From Aquisalimonas sp. 2447 (lineage in GTDB: Bacteria > Pseudomonadota > Gammaproteobacteria > Nitrococcales > Aquisalimonadaceae), in NCBI RefSeq assembly GCF_012044895.1, contig NZ_CP050695.1, positions 774,501 to 838,500 of the forward strand: a stretch of 64,000 nt of DNA. Direction: 5' to 3'. Below the pieces are notes generated by a model that made no database searches, was not told the origin of the DNA, and was given only the letters and a program-made list of their open reading frames with translations. Numbering within the stretch: the stretch's first letter is position 1; the number at the start of each line of letters is the position of its first letter. Both the position numbers and the translations under genes were made by a program. This document shows, piece by piece, positions 26,376 through 36,352 of the stretch.

Positions 26376-27611
26376 CTACGTCTGCTCGTGGCCGTTGGCT
26401 TCGGCGTCGGTATCCTTGATGCCGATCAGGTAGAGGATGCCGTCCAGGCCCAGGGAGGAGAGTGACTGCCTGGCGCTGCGCTGGACCAGCGGCTTGGCGC
26501 GGAAGGCCACGCCGAGACCGGCCAGGCGCAGCATGGGCAGGTCATTGGCGCCATCGCCCACGGCGATCACCTGATCCAGGTTCAGCCCTTCGCGTTCGGC
26601 AATGTCCCGCAGCAGCTGCGCCTTGCGTTCGCCGTCGACGATCGGGCCGTCCACGTCACCGGTGACCTTGCCGTCGCGGATGGCCAGCTCGTTGGCGTAG
26701 ACGTAATCGACGCCGAGCTTCTCCTGCAGGCGCTTGCCGAAGTAGCTGAAGCCGCCGGAGACGATGGCCGTGGTGTAGCCAAAGGCCTTCAGCGTGCGAA
26801 TCAGCCGCTCCGCGCCCTCGGTCAGGGTGAGTTCCTGCGCGACCTCCTCCAGCACGGATTCATCCAGCCCTTCCAGCAGCGCCACCCGCTGGCGCAGGCT
26901 CTCGCGGAAATCGAGTTCGCCCTGCATGGCGGCCTCGGTGACCTTGGCCACCTGGTCGCCGACGCCGGCCTTCTTGGCCAGTTCGTCGATGACCTCCTGC
27001 TGGATCAGCGTGGAATCCATGTCGAACACCACCAGGCGGCGATTACGACGGTAGACGGTGTCCGCCTGGAAGCTGATGTCCACGTTCAGGTCCTGGGAGA
27101 TGGTCAGAAAGTGCTGTTTCATCACGTCCAGGTCGAGTGGGGTGCCGCGCACGGTCAGTTCGATACAGGCCCGGCCGAGGCCGTCGTCGGCCTTGTACAG
27201 CGGCTCGCGGCGGGAGAGGCGGACGATGTCCTCGATGTTCAGGCCGTTGTCGCTGATGACCTTGCTCACCCGCGCGATCTGTTCGGCGGTGATGCGACGG
27301 CCCAGCAGCGTGAACACGTAGCGCGGTTCGTCTTCGCCCTGTACCCAGCGTTCGTAGTCTTCGCGGGAGATGGGGGTGAAGCGCACATGCATGCCCTGGT
27401 GGTGCAGGTGGAACAGCACATCCTTGAGCACCGGCGAGCGGGCCTCTTCCTCGGGGACTTCCACAAGGATGCCCAGCGACAGGGTGTTATGGATCATGGC
27501 CTGGCCGATGTCCAGGACGCCGACGTCGTATTCGGCGAGAAACTCCATCAGCGAGTGGGTGAGCCCGGGCTTGTCCTGACCCGAGACATTGATCAGCATG
27601 ATTTCACTCAT
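26376..27611 (-). CDS. serB: Phosphoserine phosphatase with N-terminal ACT domains
   Basis: 411 residues from the ATG at 27611 (MSEIMLINVSGQDKPGLTHS). Two ACT-like regulatory domains fill residues 1 to about 170. The HAD catalytic domain follows: nucleophile in VVFDMDSTLIQQE, motif II SGGFSYF, the conserved lysine in GERKAQLL and motif IV AVGDGANDLPML. It performs the last step of serine synthesis. The ACT extension is longer than in E. coli SerB but typical of pseudomonad-like forms. Confidence 0.96.
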   Translation of the reverse strand: MSEIMLINVSGQDKPGLTHSLMEFLAEYDVGVLDIGQAMIHNTLSLGILVEVPEEEARSPVLKDVLFHLHHQGMHVRFTPISREDYERWVQGEDEPRYVFTLLGRRITAEQIARVSKVISDNGLNIEDIVRLSRREPLYKADDGLGRACIELTVRGTPLDLDVMKQHFLTISQDLNVDISFQADTVYRRNRRLVVFDMDSTLIQQEVIDELAKKAGVGDQVAKVTEAAMQGELDFRESLRQRVALLEGLDESVLEEVAQELTLTEGAERLIRTLKAFGYTTAIVSGGFSYFGKRLQEKLGVDYVYANELAIRDGKVTGDVDGPIVDGERKAQLLRDIAEREGLNLDQVIAVGDGANDLPMLRLAGLGVAFRAKPLVQRSARQSLSSLGLDGILYLIGIKDTDAEANGHEQT

Positions 27612-27762
27612 TCGCACGTCCCGTGGTTGCGAAAATGACTGCAGCCGCGCCTGGTCGCACGCCGCTGGCGGCGCGATCAGCGCGCTACATGAACTCCGAA
27701 TGGTGAGGCATTGTAAGTGAAACGGGGCGCGAACGCGTAACGCGGACCAGGGAGTACCGGGT

Positions 27763-28509
27763 GTGGAGATCGACGCAACGGTCACCGAGCGGCTGGTTTC
27801 GGCCCGCTCCGTAGCGGCTTTTACCGGCGCTGGCATGTCCGCGGAAAGCGGCGTCCCAACCTTTCGTGATGCCCAGACCGGCCTGTGGCAGCACTACGAT
27901 CCGGCCGACCTGGCGACGCCGGAGGCCTTTCAGCGTGATCCCGCGCTGGTATGGCAGTGGTACAGCTGGCGGCGGCAGCTGGTGGGGGCGGCGGAGCCCA
28001 ACGCGGGGCACCTGGCTCTCGCCGACTGGGCGTCTCTCAGCGAGTCCTTTTCCGTGGTCACCCAGAACGTGGACAGTCTCCACCAGCGGGCCGGCAACGA
28101 CATCGTGCTGGAGCTCCACGGCAACCTGCACCGGGATGTATGCTCCCACGAGCTTACCCCGGTGCGGGATCCCGTGCCGCCGGATGTGGAGGGGGCGCCG
28201 CCCCGCTGTCCTCAGTGTGCGGCGCCTCTCCGGCCCGACGTGGTGTGGTTTGGCGAAATGCTTCCGCAGAAGACCTGGCAGGCGGCCCTGCAGGCCGCCG
28301 CGGACGCCGATGTGCTGCTCAGTATCGGCACCTCGGGCCTGGTACAGCCCGCGGCGAGCATTCCGGAAGTGGCCATGCAGCAGGGTGCGCTGGTGATCGA
28401 GATCAATCCGGAGCCGACGCCGCTGTCGGATGCCGTTGCCCTGCGGCTGGCGGGCAGCGCCGCCGAGGTCCTGCCGGCACTGGTGCGCCGTCTGACCGAG
28501 CGGCGGTGA
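27763..28509 (+). CDS. cobB: NAD-dependent protein deacylase, CobB-type sirtuin
   Basis: 248 residues from a GTG at 27763 with GGGAG upstream. FTGAGMSAESGVPTFRD binds NAD, QNVDSLH carries the structural residues and LELHGNL the catalytic His. The Tyr-x-x-Arg pair (WYSWRRQL) that accommodates succinyl- or malonyl-lysine in class III sirtuins is present, so desuccinylase activity is likely as well as deacetylation. The first zinc cysteine pair is incomplete (VCSHE, against RCPQC later), as it is in E. coli CobB. Single gene. Confidence 0.93.
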   Translation: MEIDATVTERLVSARSVAAFTGAGMSAESGVPTFRDAQTGLWQHYDPADLATPEAFQRDPALVWQWYSWRRQLVGAAEPNAGHLALADWASLSESFSVVTQNVDSLHQRAGNDIVLELHGNLHRDVCSHELTPVRDPVPPDVEGAPPRCPQCAAPLRPDVVWFGEMLPQKTWQAALQAAADADVLLSIGTSGLVQPAASIPEVAMQQGALVIEINPEPTPLSDAVALRLAGSAAEVLPALVRRLTERR

Positions 28510-28518
28510 CGCCGCCGC

Positions 28519-30162
28519 TCAGTCGAGGCTGGCCTCGGCAATATCGAGGGTTTCTTCGCCGTCCTCGATGCCTTCCAGAAGGCTTTCCATGTACCACTCG
28601 ATGGCGGCGAGGGCATCGGCCACCGCATTCAGCCGCTCGCCGTTGCCGGCGTCGGTGTCGTCCAGTTGCGCCACGGCGTCGCGGGAGCGGGCCAGCAGTG
28701 TCATCGCCCGCTCCAGGCCCAGCATGTTCAGGCTGCCTCGCACTTCGTCCAGAGCCGGCAGGGTGCTGGCGAGGTCGTCGCCCTGGTCGCGGTCGCCGTT
28801 GAAGTACTCCATGCTGCGGCGCACCTGCGCCAGGTTGCTCAGGGCCTCCTGGATCGCTTGGCGGCTGGCCTCCTGGAGCCGTGCGGGACGCTCCGGGGTG
28901 CCCGCCTCCTCCGGCCGCGCCAGGTGCGTAACGGCGTCCTCGCTCTCGCTCAGGGTTTCCACGCAGTGCGAGAGCAGTTCCCGTAGCCGGTCGCCGCTGA
29001 CATCGTCACCCAGCGATTGCAGTCGCGTGTGCTCGCGCTTGATGGCTGCCGCCTGGCCGGACAGGCCCAGCAGCGTCAGGGTGTGGCCGAGCCGGTTGAG
29101 GTGTTCAGCCAGTTCATCGCGCTCCGTACGGGTCACGCTGTTCAGCCGGCTCAGCGTCTCGATGAAGGTCTGCACCTGAGCCATCTCTTCGCCGAGGGCA
29201 CGGGAGACCGCATCCAGCACCTGGGAGTCCGGTGCCGAGACGGCATCGCGTTCGGCCTGGATTCGATCCCGCGGCGTAACGCATTCATCGAGGCCCAACT
29301 CCTGCGCCAGGCGCGTCAGGAGCGGTGCTGCCTCGCTGCCGCGGGCGGCATAATAGAGCAGAGCCTGGCGAACCATCGCGGGTGGCGGAACCTCCGTTGC
29401 CATGGTCTCGCCCAGCAGGAGTTCCCGGACGAGAAAATCCAGCCGCGAGATCAGCAGCCGCATGGAGGCGCTGGCGGGAATGCGGTCGCGTTCTGCCGCC
29501 CCGGCAAGTGTTGCCGCCAGGAGCAGCCAGCGACCGGTGACCGTATCACCGCAGGCTCCGGCCAGGCGCGACAGGGCGCGGTGTACCTGCTTGAAATGCA
29601 CCGGCGCCTCGGGGTTGCGGAACAGGCCCAGCAGGCCCATCTGCAGCATGTGTCGCAGGCGCCGCAGGGTCTCGGGGTCCGGGCTCTCCGCCGGGCCGAC
29701 TTCGCCGGCCAGGGCCGCGAGCTCGGTGTCCATGTCGGCGAGGTCCGCGAAGTCGTATTCGGGAATCAGCACCGCCCGGCGCAGTCCACGCAGGGCATTG
29801 ATGGTCGGCAGCAGGGTTTCCGGCGTCTCCAGCCAGTGGTCCCGGTAGCGGTCGATATACCGCGGCAGCAACAGTAATGCGTAGAGCAGGGCGTCCATGG
29901 CGTGGCGCTGGGATAGCGCGTCGTCGTCCTCGAGCGCCTCCATGAGTTCCATGCACTCGTCCACCAGCAGCCGCGCGCCGTCCATCTGCAGCATCACCAG
30001 AGCGCCGCGGGCCTCTTCCAGCGGACCGCGGCAGCGCCCCCAAGGGGCGACGTCATCTTCGCCACGCTCGTAGGCGTCCACCAACCGGGTGACGCTGTCC
30101 AGCGCCTCCAGCGTGGCGTCCAGAGCCGAGTGGGCGGGGCGGGCAATGGAGGTTGCAGGCAT
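28519..30162 (-). CDS. FimL/ChpA N-terminus-like Hpt-fold protein
   Basis: 547 residues, almost entirely helical. It resembles the N-terminal part of ChpA/PilL chemotaxis histidine kinases and the stand-alone scaffold FimL of Pseudomonas, which links the Pil-Chp system to FimV and type IV pilus/cAMP regulation. It contains ALVMLQMDGARLLVDECMELMEAL near the N-terminus and a degenerate Hpt-like four-helix segment near the C-terminus, without an obvious phosphorylatable His. No kinase or receiver domain and no pil or chp genes are nearby. Assignment rests on overall resemblance. Confidence 0.6.
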   Translation of the reverse strand: MPATSIARPAHSALDATLEALDSVTRLVDAYERGEDDVAPWGRCRGPLEEARGALVMLQMDGARLLVDECMELMEALEDDDALSQRHAMDALLYALLLLPRYIDRYRDHWLETPETLLPTINALRGLRRAVLIPEYDFADLADMDTELAALAGEVGPAESPDPETLRRLRHMLQMGLLGLFRNPEAPVHFKQVHRALSRLAGACGDTVTGRWLLLAATLAGAAERDRIPASASMRLLISRLDFLVRELLLGETMATEVPPPAMVRQALLYYAARGSEAAPLLTRLAQELGLDECVTPRDRIQAERDAVSAPDSQVLDAVSRALGEEMAQVQTFIETLSRLNSVTRTERDELAEHLNRLGHTLTLLGLSGQAAAIKREHTRLQSLGDDVSGDRLRELLSHCVETLSESEDAVTHLARPEEAGTPERPARLQEASRQAIQEALSNLAQVRRSMEYFNGDRDQGDDLASTLPALDEVRGSLNMLGLERAMTLLARSRDAVAQLDDTDAGNGERLNAVADALAAIEWYMESLLEGIEDGEETLDIAEASLD

Positions 30163-30290
30163 GGTAGCGGCACAGTCCCTTGGTCGTTATGGCGATCATG
30201 CATCGCGTGTCCGCGGTCACAGGTGGTGCCAGCGGTGGTGCGCTTCCGAACCGGGTCACCGAATGGCAGTGTAACCGGAGTTGATGTCAG

Positions 30291-30296
30291 TATAAT
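30291..30296 (+). promoter_or_regulatory. Candidate -10 box of msrB
   Basis: A perfect TATAAT lies 42 bp ahead of the msrB start in the divergent gap between msrB and the FimL-like gene. The matching -35 region is weak, so only the -10 element is supported. Confidence 0.35.
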
Positions 30297-30337
30297 CGGA
30301 GTGGTTCACACTCACGAATCCCTGCGGAGGCGTTGCC

Positions 30338-30742
30338 ATGTCGACTGTCGACAAGACCGAAGCGCAGTGGCGCGAGGAACTGACCCCGGAGCAGTACCGG
30401 GTTACGCGGGAAAAGGGCACCGAACCGCCGTTCTCCGGCGACTACAACAAGGTCTCCACCGCCGGCGTGTTCCACTGCATCTGCTGCGGCACGCCGCTGT
30501 TCGACACCTCCACCAAGTACGAGTCGGGAAGTGGCTGGCCCAGTTTCTGGGCACCGGTGGCAGAGAAGAACGTGGCCACCGAGATTGATCTCAGTCTGGG
30601 CATGCGCCGCGAGGAAGTTCACTGCCGGCAATGCGGAGCGCATATGGGGCATGTGTTCCCCGATGGCCCCGAACCGACCGGGCTGCGCTACTGCATCAAT
30701 TCCGTGGCTCTGGATTTCCGCCCCGAGGGTGGTGGGGACTGA
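30338..30742 (+). CDS. msrB: Peptide methionine (R)-S-oxide reductase
   Basis: 134 residues. The structural zinc cysteines are in CICCGTPLF and [12 protein letters not shown], and the catalytic Cys is in [10 protein letters not shown]. It reduces methionine-R-sulfoxide in oxidised proteins. Despite the selenium genes in the window this copy uses cysteine, not selenocysteine. Single gene behind GGAGG. Confidence 0.97.
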   Translation: MSTVDKTEAQWREELTPEQYRVTREKGTEPPFSGDYNKVSTAGVFHCICCGTPLFDTSTKYESGSGWPSFWAPVAEKNVATEIDLSLGMRREEVHCRQCGAHMGHVFPDGPEPTGLRYCINSVALDFRPEGGGD

Positions 30743-30848
30743 ACCGGAGCCTTCGCCCGCGCGCGGGCTTGTGTCCCGGAACATCAGGCATTTATAGTGA
30801 GCGGTTCCCGATCGCCCGCTCGACGCGACGTACCCGCAGGATGGAAGC

Positions 30849-32708
30849 ATGATCACGAGACAGAAAGCGAACCAGCAGCACCCCCTGGCCGGCCAGACCA
30901 TGAGCGGCGCCGAGATGATCGTCCAGGTCCTGGCGGACGAGGGCGTCGACACCATTTTCGGCTACAGCGGTGGTGCCATCCTGCCCACTTACGACGCTGT
31001 TTTTCGTTACAACGAGCAGCACCGGGCCGAGCAGGACGACGACCCGATGAAGCTGATCGTGCCCGCCAACGAACAGGGAGCGGGCTTCATGGCCGCGGGC
31101 TATGCCCGCGCCAGCGGCAAGGTCGGGGTGTTCCTGGTGACTTCGGGACCGGGGGCCACCAACACCGTCACGCCCATCCGCGACTGTATGGCCGACTCGA
31201 CGCCGGTGGTGCTGATCACCGGCCAGGTGCCCACCGGCGCCATGGGGACGGACGCCTTCCAGGAAGCGCCCATCGTCAACATCATGGGCAGCTGCGCCAA
31301 GCATGTGTTCCTGGTGACGCGCCCGGACGAGCTCGAGGCCACCGTGCGCACCGCCTTCGAGATCGCCCGTTCGGGGCGGCCGGGGCCGGTGGTCATCGAC
31401 GTGCCCAAGAACATGCAGAACTGGGTCGGGGAGTATGCCGGCAGCGGCCTGCTGGAGATGCGCGGCTACCGCCAGCGCATGGATTCCCTGCGCTCGGCGA
31501 AGCTCTCCGAGCGCAAGTGCCGGCAGTTCTTCGACATGCTGGCGAAGTCCAACCGCCCGCTGCTGTACGTGGGTGGTGGCGTGATCAATGGCAACGCCGC
31601 TGACGAACTGCGTGAATTCGCCCGCACCTACAACATTCCGGTGGTGAGCACCCTCATGGGCCTCGGGGCCATGGATACCACCGATGATCTCTCCCTGCAC
31701 ATGCTCGGCATGCACGGCACGGCCTACGCCAACTATGCGGTGGAGGACTGTGACTTCCTGATCGCGGTGGGCGCACGGTTCGACGATCGCGTGGCCGGCA
31801 AGGTGGACGAGTTCGCACCCCTGGCCGAGCACATTGCCCACATCGACATCGATGCCGCCGAGATCGGCAAGGTCAAGGTGGTGGACTGGGCTCACGTGGG
31901 CGAGGCCGGGCGCAGCCTGCGCCAGCTCCTGACCCATGGCCGCGAACAGGGCTTCGAGCGCGACTTCAGCCCCTGGCTGCGGCACGTGCAGAAACTCAAG
32001 CGTAATCACCCCATGAGCTACGATCGCGACAGCGATCTGATCCAGCCGCATTACGTGGTGGAAGCGGTGAACAAGGTCACCGGTGGTGAGGCCATCATCA
32101 GCACCGGCGTGGGCCAGCATCAGATGTGGGCGGCGCAGTACTGCGATTTCCGCGAGCCCCGCCTGTGGCTGACCTCTGGCAGCATGGGCACCATGGGGTA
32201 CGGCCTGCCGGCGGCCATCGGTGCCCAGTTCGCCTGCCCGGACAAGACCGTCATCGACATCGACGGCGACGGCAGCATCCGCATGAACCTGGGCGATATG
32301 GAGACCGTCACCAACTACAACCTGCCTGTGAAGGTGCTGCTCCTGAACAACATGGGCGACGGCATGGTGCGCCAGTGGCAGCGGCTGTACTTCAACGAGA
32401 ATTTCTCCGGCAGCGACAAGACTCTGCACCGCAAGGACTTCATCAAGGCCGCCGAGGCGGACGGCTTCCCGTTTGCCCGTCGCGTCACCGACAAGGCGGA
32501 GCTGGAAGAGGCGGTGAAGGCCTTCGTGGAGTTCGACGGTCCGGCGTTCCTGGAAGTCATGATCGACAACAACGCCAGCGTCTATCCCATGGTCGGCCCC
32601 GGGATGGGGTACAGCCAGATGGTCACCGGCGAGTGGATTCCGGCGCGGGAGATCGATGACAACACCCGTGCCGGCATTGACCCGGAGACATCACCGGAGC
32701 TGTTCTGA
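30849..32708 (+). CDS. Acetolactate synthase-type ThDP enzyme, large subunit
   Basis: 619 residues. The thiamine-activating Glu is in NEQGAGFMAAGYAR, followed by TSGPGATN, the central FAD-type domain with GARFDDRVAGKVDEF, and the C-terminal ThDP/Mg motif DIDGDGSIRMN...NNMGDGMV. These match biosynthetic acetohydroxyacid synthases (IlvB/IlvI), which start branched-chain amino acid synthesis from pyruvate. It is about 45 residues longer than usual. No regulatory subunit gene (ilvH/ilvN) follows, so it may use a subunit encoded elsewhere or be a paralogue with another role. The 3' end overlaps the next, convergent gene by 18 bp. Confidence 0.88.
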   Translation: MITRQKANQQHPLAGQTMSGAEMIVQVLADEGVDTIFGYSGGAILPTYDAVFRYNEQHRAEQDDDPMKLIVPANEQGAGFMAAGYARASGKVGVFLVTSGPGATNTVTPIRDCMADSTPVVLITGQVPTGAMGTDAFQEAPIVNIMGSCAKHVFLVTRPDELEATVRTAFEIARSGRPGPVVIDVPKNMQNWVGEYAGSGLLEMRGYRQRMDSLRSAKLSERKCRQFFDMLAKSNRPLLYVGGGVINGNAADELREFARTYNIPVVSTLMGLGAMDTTDDLSLHMLGMHGTAYANYAVEDCDFLIAVGARFDDRVAGKVDEFAPLAEHIAHIDIDAAEIGKVKVVDWAHVGEAGRSLRQLLTHGREQGFERDFSPWLRHVQKLKRNHPMSYDRDSDLIQPHYVVEAVNKVTGGEAIISTGVGQHQMWAAQYCDFREPRLWLTSGSMGTMGYGLPAAIGAQFACPDKTVIDIDGDGSIRMNLGDMETVTNYNLPVKVLLLNNMGDGMVRQWQRLYFNENFSGSDKTLHRKDFIKAAEADGFPFARRVTDKAELEEAVKAFVEFDGPAFLEVMIDNNASVYPMVGPGMGYSQMVTGEWIPAREIDDNTRAGIDPETSPELF

Positions 32709-33299
32709 ACCCTCTGCTTGGCCGGCGTCGCCTGCGGCGGCGAGGCCGGTGTTGTCTTCTTCCCCGGTTCCGGTCTGGCGCTGGATGGCGGCCAGGCGCC
32801 GTTCGATGACCGCCAGCTGCCGGACCACCACTTGGGACGGCGGCTCCCGTTCCATCTCACCGAGAAGGCGCTGCAGGCGTGAATGCGTGGCGGCCAGGGA
32901 TTCGTCGTCGTCATCGAGCGCCCTGGCCTGTGGCACATTCCAGCCGTCGATGCACTCGCACAGGTGCGCCCAGAACGGATCCGGGGTGTCGGTGTAGGCC
33001 AGCGCATCCAGCTCTGCCTGCAGATAACGCGCGCGGGCCGAAAGCACATGCTCCGGGAGGTTGCGGTCGTTGGCCTCCTGCTGGGCCCGGGTCCGCGCCA
33101 GCTCGCCCTCGAGAAAGCGGGAGACGACGGCCAGGGTGTCCGGATCATCGGTGGGCGGCGGTGCCTGGGGTGTCGCCTGCTGGATAGCTGCCGCCGTCCG
33201 TGGGCGACGCCACAGCGTCCACCCGAGCACGGCCACCGCGACCAGCAGGAGGATCACGAGCTGGGCCAGGCCCAGGGCCTGCCATGTGGATAGCGTCAT
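32691..33299 (-). CDS. Single-pass membrane protein with coiled-coil, unknown
   Basis: 202 residues. One N-terminal transmembrane helix (LAQLVILLLVAVAVLGWTL) is followed by a proline-rich linker and a helical, charged cytoplasmic or periplasmic part with coiled-coil character (EREPPSQVVVRQLAVIERRLA). No family recognised. Convergent with the acetolactate synthase gene. Confidence 0.65.
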   Translation of the reverse strand: MTLSTWQALGLAQLVILLLVAVAVLGWTLWRRPRTAAAIQQATPQAPPPTDDPDTLAVVSRFLEGELARTRAQQEANDRNLPEHVLSARARYLQAELDALAYTDTPDPFWAHLCECIDGWNVPQARALDDDDESLAATHSRLQRLLGEMEREPPSQVVVRQLAVIERRLAAIQRQTGTGEEDNTGLAAAGDAGQAEGSEQLR

Positions 33300-33368
33300 G
33301 ATGATGTGATTTCCGTTCGGTGCCCTCCTGACATGGTCCCTTCCGGCGACGGCAATGTCCAGAAACGG

Positions 33369-33430
33369 CCGAAGGAGACGCTGAACAGTTCGCGCAGAGG
33401 CAAGCGGGAATTGTTCAGCGTCTCCTTCGG
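33369..33430. repeat. Palindromic element, short form
   Basis: Arms 33369-33394 and 33405-33430 are 26 bp with two mismatches around a 10-nt loop and contain GGAGACGCTGAAC. Read on the minus strand, about 31 bases (CGCTGAACAATTCCCGC then TGCCTCTGCGCG) match the left edge of the element at 24800-25058 with one difference. It lies between the unknown membrane protein gene and htpG and may also work as a terminator or a barrier between them. Confidence 0.8.
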
Positions 33431-33555
33431 GGGTTGAAAAGCGCCCCGGGCGTGCCCATCAAACCCTCGTCGGGGCGCGGGCGGCGTGGTCGCCGGCGTC
33501 CGCAGGTCAAGACCAACGTACACAAGGAACAACCGTTTCGGGGAGCGAACCAGTC

Positions 33556-35445
33556 ATGAGCGTTGCCGCGCAGAAGGAAACCCACGAATTCCAGACCGAA
33601 GTCCGCCAGCTTCTGCACCTGATGGTGCACTCCCTCTACAGCAGCCGCGAGATCTTCCTTCGCGAGTTGATCTCCAACGCCTCCGATGCCTGTGATCGCC
33701 TGCGCTTCGAAGGGCTGAAGGACGAGAGCCTGTTCGAGGGCGAGGGCGACCTGCGCATGCGCGTGAGCTACGACAAGGAAGCGCGCACCGTCACCGTCGA
33801 GGACAACGGCATCGGCATGACCCGGGACGAGGTCATCGAGAATCTGGGCACTATCGCCCGCTCCGGCACCCAGCACTTCATCAATCAGCTCACGGGGGAT
33901 CAGGCCAGGGACGCCAAGCTCATCGGCCAGTTCGGTGTCGGCTTCTACTCCGCGTTCATCGTGGCCCAGCGGGTGGAGGTGTTTACCCGCCGCGCCGGCC
34001 AGTCGACGGCGGAGGGCGTGCATTGGGAATCCGACGGCGAGGGGGCGTATTCCCTGGAGACCGTGGAGCGCTCGGAGCGTGGCACCACAGTGGTGCTGCA
34101 CCTGCGTGATGACATGGATGAGTTCCTGGACGGCTGGAGGCTGCGCCAGATTATCCGTACCTATTCGGACCACATCTCGCTGCCCATTGTCATGCCGAAG
34201 GAGTCCACCGGCGAGGACGACGATGAAGGCGGCGACGAGACGGTGAACAAGGCCTCGGCGCTGTGGATGCGGCCGAAGTCCGAGATCACCGACGAGGAAT
34301 ACGAGGCTTTCTACAAGCAGGTCGCCCACGATTTCGAGGGCCCGCTCACCTGGCTGCACAACAAGGTGGAAGGCAATCTCAGTTACACCTCACTGCTGTT
34401 CATCCCCAAGCGTGCACCCTTCGACCTCTGGGACCGGGACCGCCAGAGCGGGGTGCACCTGTACGTGCGGCGGGTGTTCATCATGGACGATGCCGAGCAC
34501 CTGATGCCGCGGTATCTGCGCTTCGTGCGCGGCATCATCGACTCGGACGATCTGCCGCTGAACGTCTCCCGCGAGCTGCTGCAGCACAACCGGCAGATCG
34601 AGAAGATCAAGTCGGCATCCGTGAAGCGCATCCTGGACCGCCTGGAGGCCATGGCGGCGGACGAGCCGGAGAACTATGCCACCTTCTGGAGCACCTTCGG
34701 CCGCGTCCTCAAGGAGGGGCCGGCGGAGGACTTCGGCAACCGCGAGCGCGTCGCCAAACTGCTGCGATTCTCCTCGACGCACACCGACAGCGAAGTGGAG
34801 ACGGTGTCCCTGGACGACTACGTCGCCCGCATGAAGGAGGGGCAGGAGTCGATCTACTACGTTACCGGCGACAGCTTCAGCGCCGCCAAGAACAGCCCGC
34901 ACCTGGAGGTCTTTCGCAAGAAGGGTGTGGAAGTGCTGCTCCTGGGCGACCCGGTGGACGAGTGGTGCGTGACGCACCTGGGCGAGTACGACGGCAGGAA
35001 GCTGGTGCACGTGGCCAAGGGGGATCTCGACCTGGGCGATCTCGAGGACGAGAGCGACAAGGCCGAGCGCGAGAAGGCGGAGTCGGAGTACAAGCCCCTG
35101 GCCGAGCGCCTGGAGAAGGCCCTGGAGGACAAGGTCGACAACGTCCGCATCAGCCACCGCCTGACGGATTCACCGAGCTGCCTGGTGGTGGGCGAGCACG
35201 AGTTCGCCGTCAGCATGCAGCGCATGCTCAAGGCCGCCGGACACGCCATTCCGGCGGGCAAGCCGGCCATGGAGATCAATCCGGAGCATCGCATCATCCA
35301 GCGGCTGCAGAATGTCGAGGATGACGACACCTTCGCCGAGTGGGCGCACGTGCTGTTCGATCAGGCCATGCTCACCGAGGGCGGGCAGCTGGAGGATCCT
35401 GCGGCCTTCGTACGGCGCATGAACCGGCTGCTGGCGGAGTCGTAA
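33556..35445 (+). CDS. htpG: Molecular chaperone HtpG (Hsp90)
   Basis: 629 residues, full length. Hsp90 motifs are [20 protein letters not shown], the ATP-site VEDNGIGM and [12 protein letters not shown], and the middle-domain [11 protein letters not shown]-dependent cytoplasmic chaperone. Start ATG at 33556 behind GGGAGCG. Single gene; the min promoter follows immediately. Confidence 0.98.
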   Translation: MSVAAQKETHEFQTEVRQLLHLMVHSLYSSREIFLRELISNASDACDRLRFEGLKDESLFEGEGDLRMRVSYDKEARTVTVEDNGIGMTRDEVIENLGTIARSGTQHFINQLTGDQARDAKLIGQFGVGFYSAFIVAQRVEVFTRRAGQSTAEGVHWESDGEGAYSLETVERSERGTTVVLHLRDDMDEFLDGWRLRQIIRTYSDHISLPIVMPKESTGEDDDEGGDETVNKASALWMRPKSEITDEEYEAFYKQVAHDFEGPLTWLHNKVEGNLSYTSLLFIPKRAPFDLWDRDRQSGVHLYVRRVFIMDDAEHLMPRYLRFVRGIIDSDDLPLNVSRELLQHNRQIEKIKSASVKRILDRLEAMAADEPENYATFWSTFGRVLKEGPAEDFGNRERVAKLLRFSSTHTDSEVETVSLDDYVARMKEGQESIYYVTGDSFSAAKNSPHLEVFRKKGVEVLLLGDPVDEWCVTHLGEYDGRKLVHVAKGDLDLGDLEDESDKAEREKAESEYKPLAERLEKALEDKVDNVRISHRLTDSPSCLVVGEHEFAVSMQRMLKAAGHAIPAGKPAMEINPEHRIIQRLQNVEDDDTFAEWAHVLFDQAMLTEGGQLEDPAAFVRRMNRLLAES

Positions 35446-35456
35446 AACGGCGACGG

Positions 35457-35485
35457 TTGATCGTACCCCGCCGGCACGCTATAAA
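35457..35485 (+). promoter_or_regulatory. Sigma-70-like promoter of minCDE
   Basis: TTGATC (35457-35462) and TATAAA (35480-35485) are 17 bp apart, 75 bp ahead of minC and just past the htpG stop. The good match and spacing make this the likely min operon promoter. Confidence 0.6.
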
Positions 35486-35496
35486 GGCGCGCAATA

Positions 35497-35532
35497 GCGG
35501 CCCCCTCCCGGGAACACCGGCGAGGGGGCCGC
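35497..35532. terminator. 11-bp hairpin between htpG and minC
   Basis: GCGGCCCCCTC (35497-35507) pairs exactly with 35522-35532. It lies past the htpG stop but also downstream of the min promoter, so it may end htpG transcripts or form a 5' leader stem of the minC mRNA. No T-run. Confidence 0.45.
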
Positions 35533-35559
35533 GCGTAATACGGTCTGAATGGAGCAGGG

Positions 35560-36309
35560 ATGACCCGCGCGAAAAAGAGCACTGATCAGGCCCTGGAGCT
35601 CAAGGGCCGGATGATGACCCTCACCGTCATGCGCCTGCTGACACCCTCCGTGGACGACCTGGGTCGTGCGCTGGAAGACCGCATGCAGGAGGCGCCGGAA
35701 TTCTTCCGCCACCTGCCCCTGATCCTCGACGTCGAGGCCGTTGCCGACAGCGACCTGCACCTGGACCTGCCCGGTCTGGTGGCGCTGCTGCGTGCGCGTG
35801 AATTTCTCCCGATGGGCATCCGTGGCGGCGACGAGCGCTGGCACGCGGCGGCGGAGCAGGCGGGGGTCGGCGTATTCTCCGGCGGCAGCGAGGCGCCTCT
35901 GGCCCGGCGTGTGGAGCCGGCCGAAGCGCCGGAGCCGGCGGCGATCGAGGGTTCACCCAGCATGCTGGTCACCCAGCAGGTGCGCTCGGGGCAGCAGGTC
36001 TATGCACGCGGCGGTGATCTCATCATACTGTCGTCGGTCAGCCCGGGGGCCGAGGTTCTGGCCGACGGCAATATTCATATCTACGGCGGTCTTCACGGCC
36101 GGGCCCTGGCCGGCGTGCGGGGTGACCGGAATGCGCGGATTTTCTGCCAGAGTTTCCACGCGGAGTTGGTCACCGTGGCGGGAACCTACCGCGTGAACGA
36201 GCAGTTCGAAAAGGCTTCCCTGGGGCGGGCTGTGCAGGTCCTGCTGGACGAGGATGATCTGCGCATCGAGCCGCTGCCGGGAACCAACGGCGGCCGACAG
36301 GGCGGTTGA
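35560..36309 (+). CDS. minC: Septum site-determining protein MinC
   Basis: 249 residues. The N-terminal FtsZ-inhibiting domain (residues 1 to about 110) is followed by a low-complexity Ala/Glu/Pro linker and the right-handed beta-helix C-terminal domain (VRSGQQVYARGGDLIILSSV, IHIYGGLHGRALAGVRG), which binds MinD. It blocks FtsZ rings at the poles. First gene of minCDE. Confidence 0.97.
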   Translation: MTRAKKSTDQALELKGRMMTLTVMRLLTPSVDDLGRALEDRMQEAPEFFRHLPLILDVEAVADSDLHLDLPGLVALLRAREFLPMGIRGGDERWHAAAEQAGVGVFSGGSEAPLARRVEPAEAPEPAAIEGSPSMLVTQQVRSGQQVYARGGDLIILSSVSPGAEVLADGNIHIYGGLHGRALAGVRGDRNARIFCQSFHAELVTVAGTYRVNEQFEKASLGRAVQVLLDEDDLRIEPLPGTNGGRQGG

Positions 36310-36352
36310 AGCGCCGCTGCAGGGCGGCTGGCGACGCATCAGGAGGTGGATA

